Shown: positions 30,828-41,749, numbered from the stretch's first letter. The stretch: 64,000 nt of DNA from Pseudomonas fluorescens (GCF_000730425.1 NZ_CP008896.1:4836001-4900000); one strand, 5' to 3'. Numbers and translations: made by a program. Notes: generated by a model from the sequence alone, not told the origin.

Positions 30828-31583
30828 ATGCGTCGCACTATGGTAGCTGGTAACTGGAAGATGCACGGTACCCGCGCCAGTGTCGCTGAGCTGGTCAATG
30901 GCCTTCGTCACCTGGCCCTGCCGAGCGGTGTCGATATCGCGGTATTCCCGCCTTGCTTGCATATCAACCAGGTGGTTGATGGCTTGAAAGGCAAGTCGAT
31001 CGAGGTCGGCGCACAGAATTGCGCAGTAGAAGCCATGCAGGGTGCGTTGACCGGTGAGATTTCGCCGAGTCAACTGGTTGATGCGGGTTGTTCCTATGTG
31101 CTCGTTGGGCACTCCGAGCGCCGTCAAATGATGGGCGAGCGTGATGGGACGCTCAATCGCAAGTTCGCAGCAGCGCAGGCTTGTGGTCTGATTCCAGTGT
31201 TGTGCATAGGGGAGACCCTTGAGCAGCGTGAGTCGGGCAAGACTCTTGAGGTTGTCTCGCGTCAGCTGGGCAGCATCATTGAGGAGCTGGGTGTTGGTGC
31301 ATTTGCAAAGGCAGTCATTGCTTACGAGCCGGTCTGGGCCATTGGTACCGGGCTGACTGCTACACCGCAACAGGCGCAGGATGTGCACGCAGCCATCCGC
31401 GCGCAGTTGGCGGCAGAAAATTCTGAAGTCGCGCAAGGTGTGCGGCTTCTATACGGCGGCAGCGTGAAGGCGGCCAATGCGGTCGAACTGTTCGGCATGC
31501 CGGATATCGATGGGGGGCTCATTGGTGGAGCTTCCCTGAATGCAGATGAGTTCGGTGCGATTTGTCGCGCCGCGGGAAACTGA
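30828..31583 (+). CDS. tpiA: Triosephosphate isomerase
   Basis: 251 residues, TIM barrel with catalytic K11 (GNWKMHG), H95 (LVGHSERR) and E167 ([11 protein letters not shown]), and the phosphate loop LLYGGSVK. Interconverts dihydroxyacetone phosphate and glyceraldehyde-3-P. 66 nt after glmM; secG begins 5 nt after its stop, so tpiA-secG are cotranscribed. Confidence 0.98.
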   Translation: MRRTMVAGNWKMHGTRASVAELVNGLRHLALPSGVDIAVFPPCLHINQVVDGLKGKSIEVGAQNCAVEAMQGALTGEISPSQLVDAGCSYVLVGHSERRQMMGERDGTLNRKFAAAQACGLIPVLCIGETLEQRESGKTLEVVSRQLGSIIEELGVGAFAKAVIAYEPVWAIGTGLTATPQQAQDVHAAIRAQLAAENSEVAQGVRLLYGGSVKAANAVELFGMPDIDGGLIGGASLNADEFGAICRAAGN

Positions 31584-31587
31584 GAAA

Positions 31588-31971
31588 ATGCTGGAAACAG
31601 TCGTAGTCGTTTTTCATCTGTTGGGTGCACTGGGCGTTGTTGCTCTGGTATTGCTGCAACAGGGCAAAGGTGCGGACGCTGGTGCGTCTTTCGGGGCAGG
31701 TGCTTCAAATACTGTGTTCGGAAGCCAAGGTTCCTCTACCTTTCTTAGTAAGTTTACTGCTATACTTGCCGCCGGTTTCTTCATAACCAGCCTGGGGTTA
31801 GGTTACTTTGCTAAAGAGAAAGCTAATGTGCTGACTCAAGCAGGTTTACCAGATCCAGCGGTGTTGGAAGTTCCAAAAGCAAAACCGGCTTCTGATGATG
31901 TCCCGGTGCTTCAAGAGCAAAAGTCGGCTACTCCAGCGACTGACGTGCCTCCAGCTCAAGAGCAGAAGTAA
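31588..31971 (+). CDS. secG: Preprotein translocase subunit SecG
   Basis: 127 residues from ATG 31588. Two membrane spans ([24 protein letters not shown] and [23 protein letters not shown]) around the conserved loop [21 protein letters not shown]. Non-essential partner of SecYE. The C-terminal tail (about 45 residues) is Pro/Ala/Gln-rich and holds the imperfect repeat [20 protein letters not shown], a common Pseudomonas feature of no known role. Confidence 0.96.
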   Translation: MLETVVVVFHLLGALGVVALVLLQQGKGADAGASFGAGASNTVFGSQGSSTFLSKFTAILAAGFFITSLGLGYFAKEKANVLTQAGLPDPAVLEVPKAKPASDDVPVLQEQKSATPATDVPPAQEQK

Positions 31972-31992
31972 GAAGGTTGTAAACGCTGTATT

Positions 31993-32078
31993 GCCGAGGT
32001 GGTGGAATTGGTAGACACGCAACCTTGAGGTGGTTGTGCCCATAGGGTGTAGGGGTTCGAGTCCCCTTCTCGGTACCA
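31993..32078 (+). tRNA. tRNA-Leu (GAG)
   Basis: 86-nt class II tRNA: GCCGAGGTGGTGGAATTGGT start, anticodon loop TTGAGGT giving GAG, a long variable arm (GTGCCCATAGGGTGT), GGTTCGAGTCC T-arm and encoded CCA at 32076-32078. Near-identical to E. coli leuU, which also follows secG. Confidence 0.98.
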
Positions 32079-32088
32079 ATTATCAGAA

Positions 32089-32112
32089 GAGCCCGCGGTT
32101 GCGGGCTTTTTT
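32089..32112 (+). terminator. Terminator after tRNA-Leu
   Basis: AGCCCGC / GCGGGCT stem with a 4-nt loop followed by TTTTTT, 11 nt past the tRNA CCA. Confidence 0.92.
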
Positions 32113-32174
32113 GTAGGTGGAAGGTTACATTGACCCTGCAAGGGATCGGTCGTATACTTCCGCCCCAGCTTTGT

Positions 32175-32251
<77 letters not shown>

Positions 32252-32261
32252 GTTTTAGCGG

Positions 32262-32284
32262 AGCCCCTTTTAAGGGGCTTTTTG
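32262..32284 (+). terminator. Terminator after initiator tRNA
   Basis: AGCCCCTT / AAGGGGCT stem followed by TTTTTGTT. First of three hairpins between the tRNA and rimP. Confidence 0.88.
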
Positions 32285-32300
32285 TTAGCTGGACACTTTC

Positions 32301-32322
32301 AACGCCGCTGTTCGACGGCGTT
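32301..32322 (+). other. Second hairpin in the rimP leader
   Basis: AACGCCG / CGGCGTT, 7-bp stem with an 8-nt loop, lying between the tRNA terminator and the pre-rimP terminator. It may be an RNase processing site or an antitermination element of the nusA operon. Confidence 0.55.
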
Positions 32323-32328
32323 TCAAGG

Positions 32329-32356
32329 ATGGGCGTTTCGCCCATTTTTTTATTTT
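32329..32356 (+). terminator. Terminator-like attenuator before rimP
   Basis: ATGGGCG / CGCCCAT stem with a 3-nt loop followed by TTTTTTTATTTT, only about 36 nt before the rimP GTG. Transcription from upstream must pass it to enter the nusA operon, so it is a likely attenuator. Confidence 0.8.
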
Positions 32357-32391
32357 GCACAGCATGCACATACATGCACGAGGGGGTTCAG

Positions 32392-32850
32392 GTGTCGAGC
32401 AAGCTAGAAGAGTTGCAGGCCTTGCTGGCCCCGGTGGTCGTGGCCCTAGGCTATGAATGCTGGGGTATTGAGTTTTCGGCTCAAGGTCGCCACTCAATGT
32501 TGCGCGTTTATATCGATAAAGAGGGCGGTGTGCTGGTGGACGATTGTGCCATTGTCAGCCGTCAGATCAGCGGTGTCCTGGATGTTGAAGATCCGATTTC
32601 CGTTGAATACACCCTCGAAGTTTCCTCGCCAGGCATGGAACGCCCACTGTTCACTATTGAGCAGTTTGCTAAATATGCCGGTGAACAAGTGAAGATCAAG
32701 CTGCGATCTCCCTTTGAAGGGCGACGCAACTTTCAGGGCCTTCTGCGCGGTGTAGAAGAACAGGATGTAGTGGTGCAGGTAGAAGATCACGAGTTCCTGT
32801 TGCCGATCGATATGATCGACAAGGCCAACATTATTCCCAGTTTTGACTGA
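32392..32850 (+). CDS. rimP: Ribosome maturation factor RimP
   Basis: 152 residues from GTG 32392 ([20 protein letters not shown]), 6 nt after AGGGGG; longer in-frame starts would run into the terminator hairpin. N-terminal RimP domain with [33 protein letters not shown], and C-terminal SH3-like domain. Needed for 30S maturation. First gene of the rimP-nusA-infB operon. Confidence 0.96.
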   Translation: MSSKLEELQALLAPVVVALGYECWGIEFSAQGRHSMLRVYIDKEGGVLVDDCAIVSRQISGVLDVEDPISVEYTLEVSSPGMERPLFTIEQFAKYAGEQVKIKLRSPFEGRRNFQGLLRGVEEQDVVVQVEDHEFLLPIDMIDKANIIPSFD

Positions 32851-32909
32851 GACGTGCCAGAAACTGCGGATCCCGCGGATCCAATGGCTTGCGAAAGGCG
32901 AGGCGTACG

Positions 32910-34391
32910 ATGAGCAAAGAAGTACTGCTGGTTGTTGAGTCGGTATCCAATGAAAAGGGCGTACCGGCAAACGTGATTTTTGAAGCGTTGGAGCTGGCCC
33001 TGGCCACTGCTACCAAAAAGCGTTTTGAAGACGAAGTTGATCTGCGTGTGGAAATCAATCGCCACACCGGGGCCTATGAGACTTTCCGTCGCTGGACGGT
33101 CGTCGAAGAAGCCGATCTTGATGATCCGGCCATCGAAACCTGGCCAAGCAAGGTTGCGCAAACGCATCCTGGTGCCCAGGTGGGGGATGTCGTCGAAGAA
33201 AAGATCGAGTCCATCGAGTTCGGTCGTATCGCTGCACAGACTGCCAAGCAAGTCATCGTGCAAAAGGTTCGCGAAGCCGAGCGCGCCCAGGTTGTTGACG
33301 CCTATCGCGAGCGCCTGGGAGAAATCATCTCCGGCACCGTGAAGAAAGTGACCCGCGATAACGTGATCGTCGATCTGGGTAACAACGCTGAAGCGTTGCT
33401 GGCCCGTGAAGACATCATTTCCCGCGAAACCTTCCGTGTTGGCGTGCGCTTGCGTGCGTTGCTCAAGGAAATCCGCACCGAGAACCGTGGCCCTCAACTG
33501 ATCCTGTCGCGTACTGCACCGGAAATGTTGATCGAGCTGTTCCGCATCGAAGTGCCAGAAATTGCCGAAGGCCTGATCGAAGTCATGGCTGCGTCCCGCG
33601 ACCCGGGTTCTCGCGCCAAGATCGCGGTCCGCTCCAAGGACAAGCGCATCGACCCGCAAGGTGCTTGCATTGGTATGCGCGGTTCGCGCGTCCAGGCAGT
33701 ATCGGGCGAATTGGGCGGTGAGCGTGTGGATATCGTGCTGTGGGACGATAACCCGGCGCAATTCGTGATCAACGCCATGTCCCCGGCTGAAGTCGCGGCA
33801 ATTATTGTTGACGAGGATGCCCATGCAATGGACATCGCCGTTGGCGCAGACAATCTGGCCCAGGCCATCGGTCGCGGTGGTCAGAACGTGCGTCTGGCCA
33901 GCCAGTTGACTGGCTGGACCCTGAACGTCATGACCGAATCGGACATCCAGGCTAAGCAGCAAGCAGAAACCGGCGATATCCTGCGCAACTTCATCGACGA
34001 GCTGGAAGTCGACGAAGACCTGGCACAGGTGCTGGTAGATGAAGGCTTTACCAGCCTGGAAGAGATTGCCTACGTACCGGTGGAGGAAATGCTCAACATC
34101 GACGGCTTTGACGAAGACACCGTCAACGAGCTTCGCGCTCGGGCCAAGGATCGCTTGTTGACTAAAGCCATCGCTACTGAGGAAAAGCTGGCAGACGCCC
34201 ATCCGGCCGAAGACCTGCTCTCGCTTGAGGGTATGGACAAGGATTTGGCGATGGAACTGGCGGTGCGCGGCGTAATTACCCGCGAAGACCTGGCCGAGCA
34301 GTCTATTGACGACCTGCTCGACATCGACGGCATTGACGATGATCGTGCCGGCAAGTTGATCATGGCCGCCCGAGCCCATTGGTTCGAGTAA
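32910..34391 (+). CDS. nusA: Transcription termination/antitermination factor NusA
   Basis: 493 residues from ATG 32910 ([20 protein letters not shown]). N-terminal RNA polymerase-binding domain (1-130), S1 domain (about 135-200, [18 protein letters not shown]), KH1/KH2 with the [20 protein letters not shown] loop and [15 protein letters not shown], and two acidic C-terminal helix-hairpin-helix repeats ([20 protein letters not shown] type). Controls pausing, termination and rRNA antitermination. Confidence 0.98.
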   Translation: MSKEVLLVVESVSNEKGVPANVIFEALELALATATKKRFEDEVDLRVEINRHTGAYETFRRWTVVEEADLDDPAIETWPSKVAQTHPGAQVGDVVEEKIESIEFGRIAAQTAKQVIVQKVREAERAQVVDAYRERLGEIISGTVKKVTRDNVIVDLGNNAEALLAREDIISRETFRVGVRLRALLKEIRTENRGPQLILSRTAPEMLIELFRIEVPEIAEGLIEVMAASRDPGSRAKIAVRSKDKRIDPQGACIGMRGSRVQAVSGELGGERVDIVLWDDNPAQFVINAMSPAEVAAIIVDEDAHAMDIAVGADNLAQAIGRGGQNVRLASQLTGWTLNVMTESDIQAKQQAETGDILRNFIDELEVDEDLAQVLVDEGFTSLEEIAYVPVEEMLNIDGFDEDTVNELRARAKDRLLTKAIATEEKLADAHPAEDLLSLEGMDKDLAMELAVRGVITREDLAEQSIDDLLDIDGIDDDRAGKLIMAARAHWFE

Positions 34392-34418
34392 TTAGGCGCG
34401 GCCTGAGGAGAGAAGTGC

Positions 34419-36944
34419 ATGACGCAAGTCACGGTGAAACAACTGGCCGATGAGGTCAAAACACCGGTAGAGCGCCTGTTGCAGCAGATGCGTGAGGCAG
34501 GTCTGCCGCACACCGCCGCCGAGGAACATGTGAGCGACAGTGAGAAGCAATCGTTGCTGACTCACTTGAAAAGCAGCCACAAGGCGAAAGTGGAAGAACC
34601 GCGCAAGATTACATTGCAGCGCAAAACGACCAGCACCCTGCGGGTTGCTGGTAGCAAGAGCATCAGCGTTGAAGTGCGCAAGAAGAAAGTCTTCGTGCAG
34701 CGCAGCCCGGAAGAAATCGAAGCCGAGCGCAAACGCGAGATGGACGAACGTCGCGCAGTAGAAAATGCTGCCCGTCAGAAGGCTGAAGAAGAAGCCAAGC
34801 GTCGCGCCGAAGAAGAAGCGCGTCGCCAGCCTGCTCCTGCGCAACCTGCTGGGACTGACGCAGTCGCTGCACCTAGCGCGCCTGTAGAAGCTGTGCGTGA
34901 GGCCGCTCCGGTTGCCGCTGCACCAGCACCTGCCGCTGACGCTCGCAAGCGCGACGAACCTCGTCGTCCGGACAAACCACGTGCCGACGATAACAATCGT
35001 CGCAGTGGTGGTGGTGATGGCGAGCGCAAAAACGCTCCACATCGTGCCTCGGTCAAAGAGAAAGCGCCTGCTCCACGCGTTGCTCCACGTACTACCGACG
35101 AAGAAAGCGATGGCTTCCGTCGTGGTGGTCGCGGCAAGGCCAAGCTGAAGAAACGCAACGCCCACGGTTTCCAGAGCCCAACCGGCCCTGTCGTGCGTGA
35201 AGTGAAGATCGGCGAGACCATCACTGTGGGCGATCTGGCCCAGCAGATGTCGGTCAAGGCTGCTGAAATCATCAAGTTCATGTTCAAACTGGGCACTCCG
35301 GCGACCATCAACCAGGTACTGGACCAGGAAACTGCCCAACTGGTTGCTGAAGAACTGGGCCACAAAGTGATCCTGGTCAGCGACACCGCCCTGGAAGATT
35401 CCCTGGCCGAGTCCCTGAAGTTTGAAGGTGAAGCCGTTTCCCGTGCGCCTGTCGTGACCGTCATGGGCCACGTTGACCACGGTAAGACTTCCCTGCTCGA
35501 CTACATCCGTCGTGCCAAGGTTGCAGCGGGCGAAGCCGGCGGCATTACCCAGCACATCGGTGCATACCACGTTGAAACCGACCGCGGCATGGTGACGTTC
35601 CTCGACACCCCTGGTCACGCTGCGTTTACCGCAATGCGTGCCCGTGGTGCCAAGGCGACCGACATCGTGATCCTGGTGGTTGCAGCGGACGACGGTGTGA
35701 TGCCGCAAACCATCGAAGCTGTTCAGCATGCCAAGGCTGCTGGTGTGCCGCTGGTGGTTGCCGTGAACAAAATCGACAAGCCGGGCGCCGATCTTGATCG
35801 CATCCGTAGCGAACTGTCGGTTCACGGGGTGACTTCCGAAGAGTGGGGTGGCGACACTCCATTCGTACCGGTCTCGGCGAAGATGGGTACTGGCGTTGAC
35901 GAACTGCTCGAAGCCGTCCTGTTGCAAGCCGAGGTCCTGGAACTGACCGCTACTCCATCGGCTCCTGGCCGTGGTGTGGTGGTTGAATCCCGCCTCGACA
36001 AGGGTCGTGGCCCGGTTGCGACCGTTCTGGTTCAAGACGGTACCCTGCGCCAAGGCGACATGGTCCTGGTCGGTTCGAACTACGGCCGTGTACGTGCCAT
36101 GCTCGACGAGAACGGCAAGCCAATCAAGGAAGCAGGTCCTGCTATCCCGGTCGAGATTCTCGGCCTGGACGGTACTCCGGACGCTGGCGACGAGATGAGC
36201 GTGGTTGCCGACGAGAAGAAAGCCCGTGAAGTGGCTCTGTTCCGTCAAGGCAAGTTCCGCGAAGTCAAGCTGGCCCGTGCTCACGCCGGCAAGCTGGAAA
36301 ACATCTTCGAGAACATGGGTCAGGAAGAGAAGAAGACGCTTAATATCGTCCTCAAGTCTGACGTCCGTGGCTCCCTTGAAGCGTTGAACGGCGCCTTGAA
36401 CGGCCTGGGTAACGACGAAGTGCAAGTGCGTGTTGTCGGTGGCGGTGTCGGTGGTATCACCGAGTCCGACGCCAACCTGGCACTGGCTTCCAACGCTGTA
36501 CTGTTCGGTTTCAACGTGCGTGCCGATGCTGGCGCGCGCAAGATCGTCGAGCAGGAAGGCCTGGACATGCGTTACTACAACGTCATCTACGACATCATCG
36601 AAGACGTCAAGAAAGCCCTTACCGGCATGCTTGGCAGTGACGTCCGGGAAAACATCCTGGGTATCGCCGAAGTGCGTGATGTGTTCCGTTCGCCGAAGTT
36701 CGGCGCGATCGCCGGTTGCATGGTTATCGAAGGTACTGTGTACCGTAACCGTCCAATCCGTGTACTGCGCGAAGACATTGTTATCTTCGAAGGCGAGCTG
36801 GAATCCCTGCGCCGCTTCAAGGATGACGCTTCCGAAGTGCGTGCCGGCATGGAATGCGGTATCGGCGTCAAGAGCTACAACGACGTCAAGCCTGGCGACA
36901 AGATCGAAGTCTACGAGAAGGTCCAGGTTGCTCGCAGCCTCTAA
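34419..36944 (+). CDS. infB: Translation initiation factor IF-2
   Basis: 841 residues. N-terminal IF2_N helix ([20 protein letters not shown]), a highly charged Ala/Arg/Glu linker (about 100-240), a second IF2_N motif ([20 protein letters not shown]), then the GTPase with G1 GHVDHGKT 350-357, G3 DTPGHAAF, G4 NKID, followed by domains II-IV. Brings initiator tRNA to the 30S subunit. 27 nt after nusA; an internal start for a short IF2 form is likely but not assigned. Confidence 0.98.
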   Translation: MTQVTVKQLADEVKTPVERLLQQMREAGLPHTAAEEHVSDSEKQSLLTHLKSSHKAKVEEPRKITLQRKTTSTLRVAGSKSISVEVRKKKVFVQRSPEEIEAERKREMDERRAVENAARQKAEEEAKRRAEEEARRQPAPAQPAGTDAVAAPSAPVEAVREAAPVAAAPAPAADARKRDEPRRPDKPRADDNNRRSGGGDGERKNAPHRASVKEKAPAPRVAPRTTDEESDGFRRGGRGKAKLKKRNAHGFQSPTGPVVREVKIGETITVGDLAQQMSVKAAEIIKFMFKLGTPATINQVLDQETAQLVAEELGHKVILVSDTALEDSLAESLKFEGEAVSRAPVVTVMGHVDHGKTSLLDYIRRAKVAAGEAGGITQHIGAYHVETDRGMVTFLDTPGHAAFTAMRARGAKATDIVILVVAADDGVMPQTIEAVQHAKAAGVPLVVAVNKIDKPGADLDRIRSELSVHGVTSEEWGGDTPFVPVSAKMGTGVDELLEAVLLQAEVLELTATPSAPGRGVVVESRLDKGRGPVATVLVQDGTLRQGDMVLVGSNYGRVRAMLDENGKPIKEAGPAIPVEILGLDGTPDAGDEMSVVADEKKAREVALFRQGKFREVKLARAHAGKLENIFENMGQEEKKTLNIVLKSDVRGSLEALNGALNGLGNDEVQVRVVGGGVGGITESDANLALASNAVLFGFNVRADAGARKIVEQEGLDMRYYNVIYDIIEDVKKALTGMLGSDVRENILGIAEVRDVFRSPKFGAIAGCMVIEGTVYRNRPIRVLREDIVIFEGELESLRRFKDDASEVRAGMECGIGVKSYNDVKPGDKIEVYEKVQVARSL

Positions 36945-37015
36945 CTCGCGCACTTCAGGAGCCACATCGCGTATGGGCATGCAAATGCCCCGCGCAGTGT
37001 CCGGACTCTAAACGC

Positions 37016-37049
37016 AACGCCCGGTCTGGCTTTTGTCAGGCCGGGCGTT
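37016..37049 (+). terminator. Terminator-like hairpin between infB and rbfA
   Basis: AACGCCCGG / CCGGGCGTT with an inner CTG/CAG pairing and a T-rich loop, followed by only TTTG. Within an operon, so probably partial termination or a processing site that lowers rbfA-truB relative to infB. Confidence 0.6.
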
Positions 37050-37103
37050 TGCCGCTTTCAGACCCCACGGGTTTCACCGTGTGGCAGTAACAGGTAACAA
37101 GAC

Positions 37104-37499
37104 ATGGCAAAAGAATACAGCCGTACCCAGCGTATCGGCGATCAGATGCAGCGCGAGCTGGCCCAACTGATCCGTCGCGAAGTCAAAGACCCGCGCGTTG
37201 GCCTGGTCACCATCACCGCTGTTGAAGTGAGCCGTGATGTTGGTCACGCCAAGATCTTCATCACCGTGATGGGCCAGGACAACAGCGAAGAGATCGCGCA
37301 AAGCATCAAGGTGCTCAACTCTGCCGCAGGTTTCCTGCGTATGCAGTTGGCCCGTGAAATGAAGCTGCGCAGTGTTCCCCAGTTGCACTTCCACTACGAC
37401 GAAAGCGTCGTGCGTGGTGCGCACCTGTCGGCACTGATCGAGCGCGCCGTGGCTGAAGACAATCAGCACCCGTCCACACCTGAAGACGCCAAGGAGTAA
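37104..37499 (+). CDS. rbfA: 30S ribosome-binding factor RbfA
   Basis: 131 residues with the KH-like fold and RbfA signature ([51 protein letters not shown]). Binds 16S helix 1 during 30S maturation and cold adaptation. 159 nt after infB with a hairpin between; truB starts 3 nt after its stop. Confidence 0.97.
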   Translation: MAKEYSRTQRIGDQMQRELAQLIRREVKDPRVGLVTITAVEVSRDVGHAKIFITVMGQDNSEEIAQSIKVLNSAAGFLRMQLAREMKLRSVPQLHFHYDESVVRGAHLSALIERAVAEDNQHPSTPEDAKE

Positions 37500-37502
37500 G
37501 CG

Positions 37503-38420
37503 GTGGCTCAGGTCAAACGTATCCGTCGCAACGTCAGCGGCATCATCCTGCTCGACAAGCCCATTGGTTTTACTTCCAATGCCGCGTTGCAGAAGGTCCG
37601 CTGGTTGCTCAATGCCGAAAAGGCCGGGCACACCGGCAGCCTCGATCCTTTGGCCACCGGTGTACTGCCGTTGTGTTTTGGCGAGGCCACCAAGTTCTCT
37701 CAATACCTGCTCGATTCCGACAAGGGTTACGAAACCCTGATGCAATTGGGCAAGACCACCACCACGGCTGACGCCGAAGGCGATGTTCTGCAGGTGCGCG
37801 ACGTGACCGTTGGTCGTGCAGATATTGAGGCTGCCTTGCCTGCTTTTCGTGGGCAAATCAGTCAGATACCGCCGATGTACTCGGCTCTCAAGCGTGATGG
37901 ACAACCTCTTTACAAGCTGGCACGTGCGGGCGAAGTAGTGGAGCGCGAACCGCGTTCTGTTACTATTGCGCGCTTGGAATTGCTCGCCTGTGAAGGTGAC
38001 ACCGCCCGCTTGGCCGTGGACTGCAGCAAAGGCACCTATATCCGTACCCTGGTGGAAGATATTGGTGAACAGCTCGGTTGCGGCGCGTACGTTGCAGAAC
38101 TGCGGCGCACCCAGGCCGGTCCTTTCACCCTGGCCCAGACGGTCACGCTGGAAGAGTTGGAAGCCGTACACGCCGAAGGCGGCAACGAAGCAGTTGATCG
38201 CTTCCTGATGCCATCGGACAGCGGTTTGCTGGATTGGCCATTGCTGCACTTCTCGGAGCACAGCGCATTTTATTGGCTTAACGGCCAGCCGGTACGCGCC
38301 CCGGATGCCCCGAAGTTCGGCATGGTGCGGGTACAAGATCACAACGGTCGCTTTATCGGTATCGGTGAAGTGAGCGAAGACGGGCGCATCGCGCCGCGTC
38401 GGCTGATTCGGTCAGAATGA
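37503..38420 (+). CDS. truB: tRNA pseudouridine-55 synthase
   Basis: 305 residues from GTG 37503. Catalytic Asp48 in [20 protein letters not shown]; the N-terminal motif [14 protein letters not shown] and the C-terminal PUA domain ([20 protein letters not shown]). Makes Psi55 in the T-loop of nearly all tRNAs. Translationally linked to rbfA by the 3-nt gap. Confidence 0.97.
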   Translation: MAQVKRIRRNVSGIILLDKPIGFTSNAALQKVRWLLNAEKAGHTGSLDPLATGVLPLCFGEATKFSQYLLDSDKGYETLMQLGKTTTTADAEGDVLQVRDVTVGRADIEAALPAFRGQISQIPPMYSALKRDGQPLYKLARAGEVVEREPRSVTIARLELLACEGDTARLAVDCSKGTYIRTLVEDIGEQLGCGAYVAELRRTQAGPFTLAQTVTLEELEAVHAEGGNEAVDRFLMPSDSGLLDWPLLHFSEHSAFYWLNGQPVRAPDAPKFGMVRVQDHNGRFIGIGEVSEDGRIAPRRLIRSE

Positions 38421-38470
38421 CCGAACGAGTGTGGCTGTTAACAGGCACGGTCAACACTCATTTTTAGATA

Positions 38471-38515
38471 CAGGGATTTGTCCCTGGCCTGTTGAAACTG
38501 CCCTTTGGGTGGTTT
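38471..38515 (+). other. Tandem hairpins in the rpsO leader
   Basis: CAGGGA / TCCCTG at 38471-38486 and AAACTGCCC / GGGTGGTTT (with G-U pairs) at 38495-38515, just ahead of the rpsO ribosome site (AAAAAAGGA). S15 represses its own translation through 5' structures in several bacteria; these stems are candidates for that site. Confidence 0.45.
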
Positions 38516-38535
38516 CCTGAAAAAAGGATTGCCTC

Positions 38536-38805
38536 ATGGCTCTCGACGTTCAAGAAAAAGCACAAATCGTAGCTGACTATCAGCAAGCTGTTGGTGACAC
38601 CGGTTCGCCAGAAGTGCAAGTTGCACTGCTGACCCACAACATCAACAAGCTGCAAGGTCACTTCAAGGCCAACGGTAAAGATCACCACTCCCGTCGTGGT
38701 CTGATCCGCATGGTAAACCAGCGTCGTAAGCTGCTGGACTACCTGAAAGGCAAGGATCTGGGTCGTTATCAGACTCTGATCGGTCGCCTGGGTCTGCGTC
38801 GCTAA
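38536..38805 (+). CDS. rpsO: Ribosomal protein S15
   Basis: 89 residues, four-helix S15 with [40 protein letters not shown] and the C-terminal [12 protein letters not shown]. Binds the 16S central domain early in assembly. AAAGGA precedes the ATG. Followed by the pnp leader stem. Confidence 0.99.
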   Translation: MALDVQEKAQIVADYQQAVGDTGSPEVQVALLTHNINKLQGHFKANGKDHHSRRGLIRMVNQRRKLLDYLKGKDLGRYQTLIGRLGLRR

Positions 38806-38820
38806 TCAGCGATCGCGCTA

Positions 38821-38884
38821 GAGGTTGGTTGTTTGCCGTGTGCCAGTGGGATTCCCGCTGGCCCATGGCAGGCTCCCAGCCTCA
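38821..38884 (+). other. rpsO-pnp stem-loop, likely RNase III site
   Basis: A 64-nt imperfect stem-loop: GAGG..CCTC at the base, TTGCCGTG paired with CATGGCAGG, and an apical CCAGTGGG / CCCGCTGG stem. In E. coli RNase III cuts such a stem in the pnp leader and PNPase then autoregulates; the position here matches (inference by analogy). Confidence 0.65.
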
Positions 38885-38999
38885 AGTTTTATCTGGATAC
38901 ACGTTTTACCCTGGACAAGGGTTGGGCCGATTCCCGACATTGCCCAAGAATTTCGCAAGAAGACAAGTTCCCCAAGAGCCACAAAGAAGGTAGGACACC

Positions 39000-41105
39000 G
39001 TGAACCCGGTAATCAAAAAATTCCAGTTCGGTCAGTCGACCGTTACCCTCGAGACAGGCCGTATCGCCCGTCAGGCCTCCGGCGCAGTGCTGGTCACCGT
39101 TGACGACGACGTCAGCGTATTGGTGACCGTTGTTGGTGCCAAGACCGCTGACCCAAGCAAAGGCTTCTTCCCTCTGTCTGTTCACTACCAGGAAAAGACT
39201 TACGCTGCCGGTAAGATCCCTGGCGGTTTCTTCAAGCGCGAAGGCCGTCCTTCCGAAAAAGAAACCCTGACTTCCCGACTGATCGACCGTCCGATCCGTC
39301 CGCTGTTCCCAGAAGGCTTCATGAACGAAGTGCAGGTCGTCTGCACCGTTCTGTCCACCAGCAAGAAAACCGATCCGGACGTCGCTGCGATGATCGGTAC
39401 TTCGGCTGCCCTGGCCATCTCCGGCATTCCGTTCGATGGCCCGATCGGCGCAGCTCGCGTTGCTTTCCACGAAAGCACGGGCTACCTGCTGAACCCGACT
39501 TACGAGCAACTGAAAGCATCGAGCCTGGACATGGTCGTTGCCGGTACCTCGGAAGCTGTGTTGATGGTTGAGTCGGAAGCCAAAGAGCTGACCGAAGACC
39601 AGATGCTGGGTGCCGTACTGTTTGCTCACGACGAGTTCCAGGTTGTGATCAACGCTGTTAAAGAGCTGGCTGCCGAAGCTGCCAAGCCGACCTGGACCTG
39701 GGCTCCTCAGCCAGAAGCCACCGCACTGCTGGGTGCTATCCGCTCCGAGTTCGGCGCACAGATCTCCGACGCCTACACCATCACCATCAAGGCCGACCGT
39801 TATGCTCGCCTGGGTGAGCTGAAGGACCAGGTTGTTGCCAAGCTGTCCGGTGAAGAGGGCCAGCCTTCTTCCAGCGAAGTCAAAGCCGCATTCGGTGAAA
39901 TCGAATACCGCACCGTTCGCGAAAACATCGTTAACGGCAAGCCACGTATTGACGGTCGCGACACTCGCACCGTACGTCCACTGAACATTGAAGTCGGCGT
40001 CCTGCCGAAGACCCACGGTTCGGCGCTGTTCACCCGTGGCGAAACCCAGGCCCTGGTAGTCGCGACCCTGGGCACTGCCCGTGACGCGCAGCTGCTGGAC
40101 ACCCTGGAAGGCGAGAAAAAAGACCCCTTCATGCTGCACTACAACTTCCCGCCGTTCTCGGTGGGCGAGTGTGGTCGCATGGGCGGTGCTGGTCGTCGTG
40201 AAATCGGTCACGGCCGCCTGGCTCGTCGTTCGGTCCAGGCCATGCTGCCTGCTGCTGACGTGTTCCCGTACACCATCCGTGTTGTATCGGAAATCACCGA
40301 GTCCAACGGTTCCAGCTCCATGGCTTCCGTCTGCGGTGCTTCCCTGGCGCTGATGGACGCTGGCGTGCCGATGAAGGCGCCGGTTGCCGGTATCGCCATG
40401 GGCTTGGTTAAAGAAGGCGAGAAGTTCGCCGTCCTGACCGACATCCTGGGTGACGAAGACCACCTGGGCGACATGGACTTCAAGGTAGCCGGTACCGCCA
40501 AAGGTGTTACCGCGCTGCAGATGGACATCAAGATCAAAGGCATCACCGAAGAAATCATGGAGATCGCCCTGGGCCAAGCCCTGGAAGCGCGCCTGAACAT
40601 CCTCGGCCAGATGAACCAGATCATTGGTCAGTCCCGCACTGAGCTGTCGGAAAATGCTCCGACCATGATCGCGATGAAAATCGACACCGACAAAATCCGT
40701 GATGTTATCGGTAAAGGCGGCGCGACCATCCGTGCGATCTGTGAAGAAACCAAGGCCTCGATCGATATCGAAGACGACGGTTCGATCAAGATCTTCGGCG
40801 AAACCAAGGAAGCGGCTGAAGCGGCACGCCAGCGCGTCCTGGGCATCACCGCAGAAGCCGAGATTGGCAAGATCTACGTCGGTAAGGTTGAGCGCATCGT
40901 CGACTTCGGCGCATTCGTCAACATCCTGCCGGGCAAGGATGGCCTGGTTCACATCTCCATGCTGAGCGATGCTCGTGTAGAGAAAGTGACCGACATCCTG
41001 AAAGAAGGCCAGGAAGTGGAAGTGCTGGTACTGGACGTGGACAACCGCGGCCGTATCAAGCTGTCCATCAAGGACGTAGCAGCAGCCAAGGCTTCGGGCG
41101 TTTAA
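39000..41105 (+). CDS. pnp: Polynucleotide phosphorylase
   Basis: 701 residues from GTG 39000 (after AAGAAGGTAGG). Two RNase PH domains separated by an all-helical linker ([20 protein letters not shown] first; [20 protein letters not shown] second), KH domain ([20 protein letters not shown]) and S1 domain ([20 protein letters not shown]) at the C-end. Phosphorolytic 3'-5' exonuclease of the RNA degradosome. Last gene of the rimP-to-pnp block. Confidence 0.98.
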   Translation: MNPVIKKFQFGQSTVTLETGRIARQASGAVLVTVDDDVSVLVTVVGAKTADPSKGFFPLSVHYQEKTYAAGKIPGGFFKREGRPSEKETLTSRLIDRPIRPLFPEGFMNEVQVVCTVLSTSKKTDPDVAAMIGTSAALAISGIPFDGPIGAARVAFHESTGYLLNPTYEQLKASSLDMVVAGTSEAVLMVESEAKELTEDQMLGAVLFAHDEFQVVINAVKELAAEAAKPTWTWAPQPEATALLGAIRSEFGAQISDAYTITIKADRYARLGELKDQVVAKLSGEEGQPSSSEVKAAFGEIEYRTVRENIVNGKPRIDGRDTRTVRPLNIEVGVLPKTHGSALFTRGETQALVVATLGTARDAQLLDTLEGEKKDPFMLHYNFPPFSVGECGRMGGAGRREIGHGRLARRSVQAMLPAADVFPYTIRVVSEITESNGSSSMASVCGASLALMDAGVPMKAPVAGIAMGLVKEGEKFAVLTDILGDEDHLGDMDFKVAGTAKGVTALQMDIKIKGITEEIMEIALGQALEARLNILGQMNQIIGQSRTELSENAPTMIAMKIDTDKIRDVIGKGGATIRAICEETKASIDIEDDGSIKIFGETKEAAEAARQRVLGITAEAEIGKIYVGKVERIVDFGAFVNILPGKDGLVHISMLSDARVEKVTDILKEGQEVEVLVLDVDNRGRIKLSIKDVAAAKASGV

Positions 41106-41132
41106 TCACTCCCAGGCTTTACGCTGAAAAAG

Positions 41133-41157
41133 AGGACTCTTCGGAGTCCTTTTTTTA
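41133..41157 (+). terminator. Terminator after pnp
   Basis: AGGACTC / GAGTCCT stem followed by TTTTTTT, 27 nt past the pnp stop codon. Confidence 0.93.
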
Positions 41158-41208
41158 TGGCGGCGGGAAAGTGAAGGTAAATCAGCTGTTTAGCCCAAGG
41201 CAAAAGCC

Positions 41209-41248
41209 GCAACTTGCATGCAGGCAGGGTGGGCTTCATGCAAGTTGC
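41209..41248. promoter_or_regulatory. Twin palindrome upstream of the sigma-54 promoter (putative enhancer site)
   Basis: GCAACTTGCATG at 41209-41220 and its exact complement CATGCAAGTTGC at 41237-41248, spaced 16 nt. Each arm itself contains the palindrome GCAA-N-TTGC, the centres being 31 bp apart (about three helical turns), and the whole lies about 95-135 bp upstream of the predicted start. This is the geometry of a sigma-54 activator binding two operators. The activator is unknown. Confidence 0.6.
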
Positions 41249-41314
41249 ACGATTTCGAAAATTGGATAAATTTATAAGCTGTTGAATTTTAAAGAAAATA
41301 TGTATTGTCAGAAG

Positions 41315-41332
41315 TTGGCACAGCGCCTGCAA
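41315..41332 (+). promoter_or_regulatory. sigma-54 promoter of the BON-domain gene
   Basis: TTGGCACAGCGCCTGCAA: GG at 41317-41318 and GC at 41329-41330 with exactly 10 nt between, nearly the full TTGGCACG-N4-TTGCA consensus. Predicted transcription start near 41342, giving a 60-nt leader before the ATG at 41402. Confidence 0.82.
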
Positions 41333-41401
41333 CAGTACTGGTAACCCTGCGGCATCAACGTTGAAACGCTGCAGACCTTCGAAAAAACAGGAGTTACTCG
41401 T

Positions 41402-41749
41402 ATGAAGAAGTTCGCTATCGCTGCTGCAACTGCCACCGCTCTGACCCTGACCATGGCTAACGTTGCGTTCGCCCAAACTTCCCAGGCTCCAATGGTTGTA
41501 GCCGCCGGTGAAGTGACCAAGGCTAAGGAAGCGACCTCCGATACCTGGATCACCACTAAAGTCAAAGCTGATCTGGTAACCGAGAAAGGTATTCCTGGTA
41601 CCGACATCAAAGTCGAAACCAACAAAGGCGTGGTTTCCCTGTCCTCCACTGTTGCGGTGACCGACGCGCAGAAGACTACGGCAGTCGCCATCGCCAAGAA
41701 AATCAAAGGCGTTAAAGCTGTATCGGCCGACGGCCTGAAAGCAGAGTAA
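41402..41749 (+). CDS. Periplasmic BON-domain protein (OsmY-like)
   Basis: 115 residues: Sec signal peptide 1-24 (KKFAIAAATATALTLTMANV then AFA), a linker, and one BON domain (SDTWITTKVKADLVTEKGIP, GTDIKVETNKGVVSLSSTVA, AVAIAKKIKGVKAVSADGLK). OsmY-type proteins associate with phospholipid in the periplasm and respond to osmotic or envelope stress (family knowledge). Monocistronic, between terminators, and preceded by an apparent sigma-54 promoter with an upstream dyad. GGAGTTACTCGT precedes the start. Confidence 0.9.
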   Translation: MKKFAIAAATATALTLTMANVAFAQTSQAPMVVAAGEVTKAKEATSDTWITTKVKADLVTEKGIPGTDIKVETNKGVVSLSSTVAVTDAQKTTAVAIAKKIKGVKAVSADGLKAE

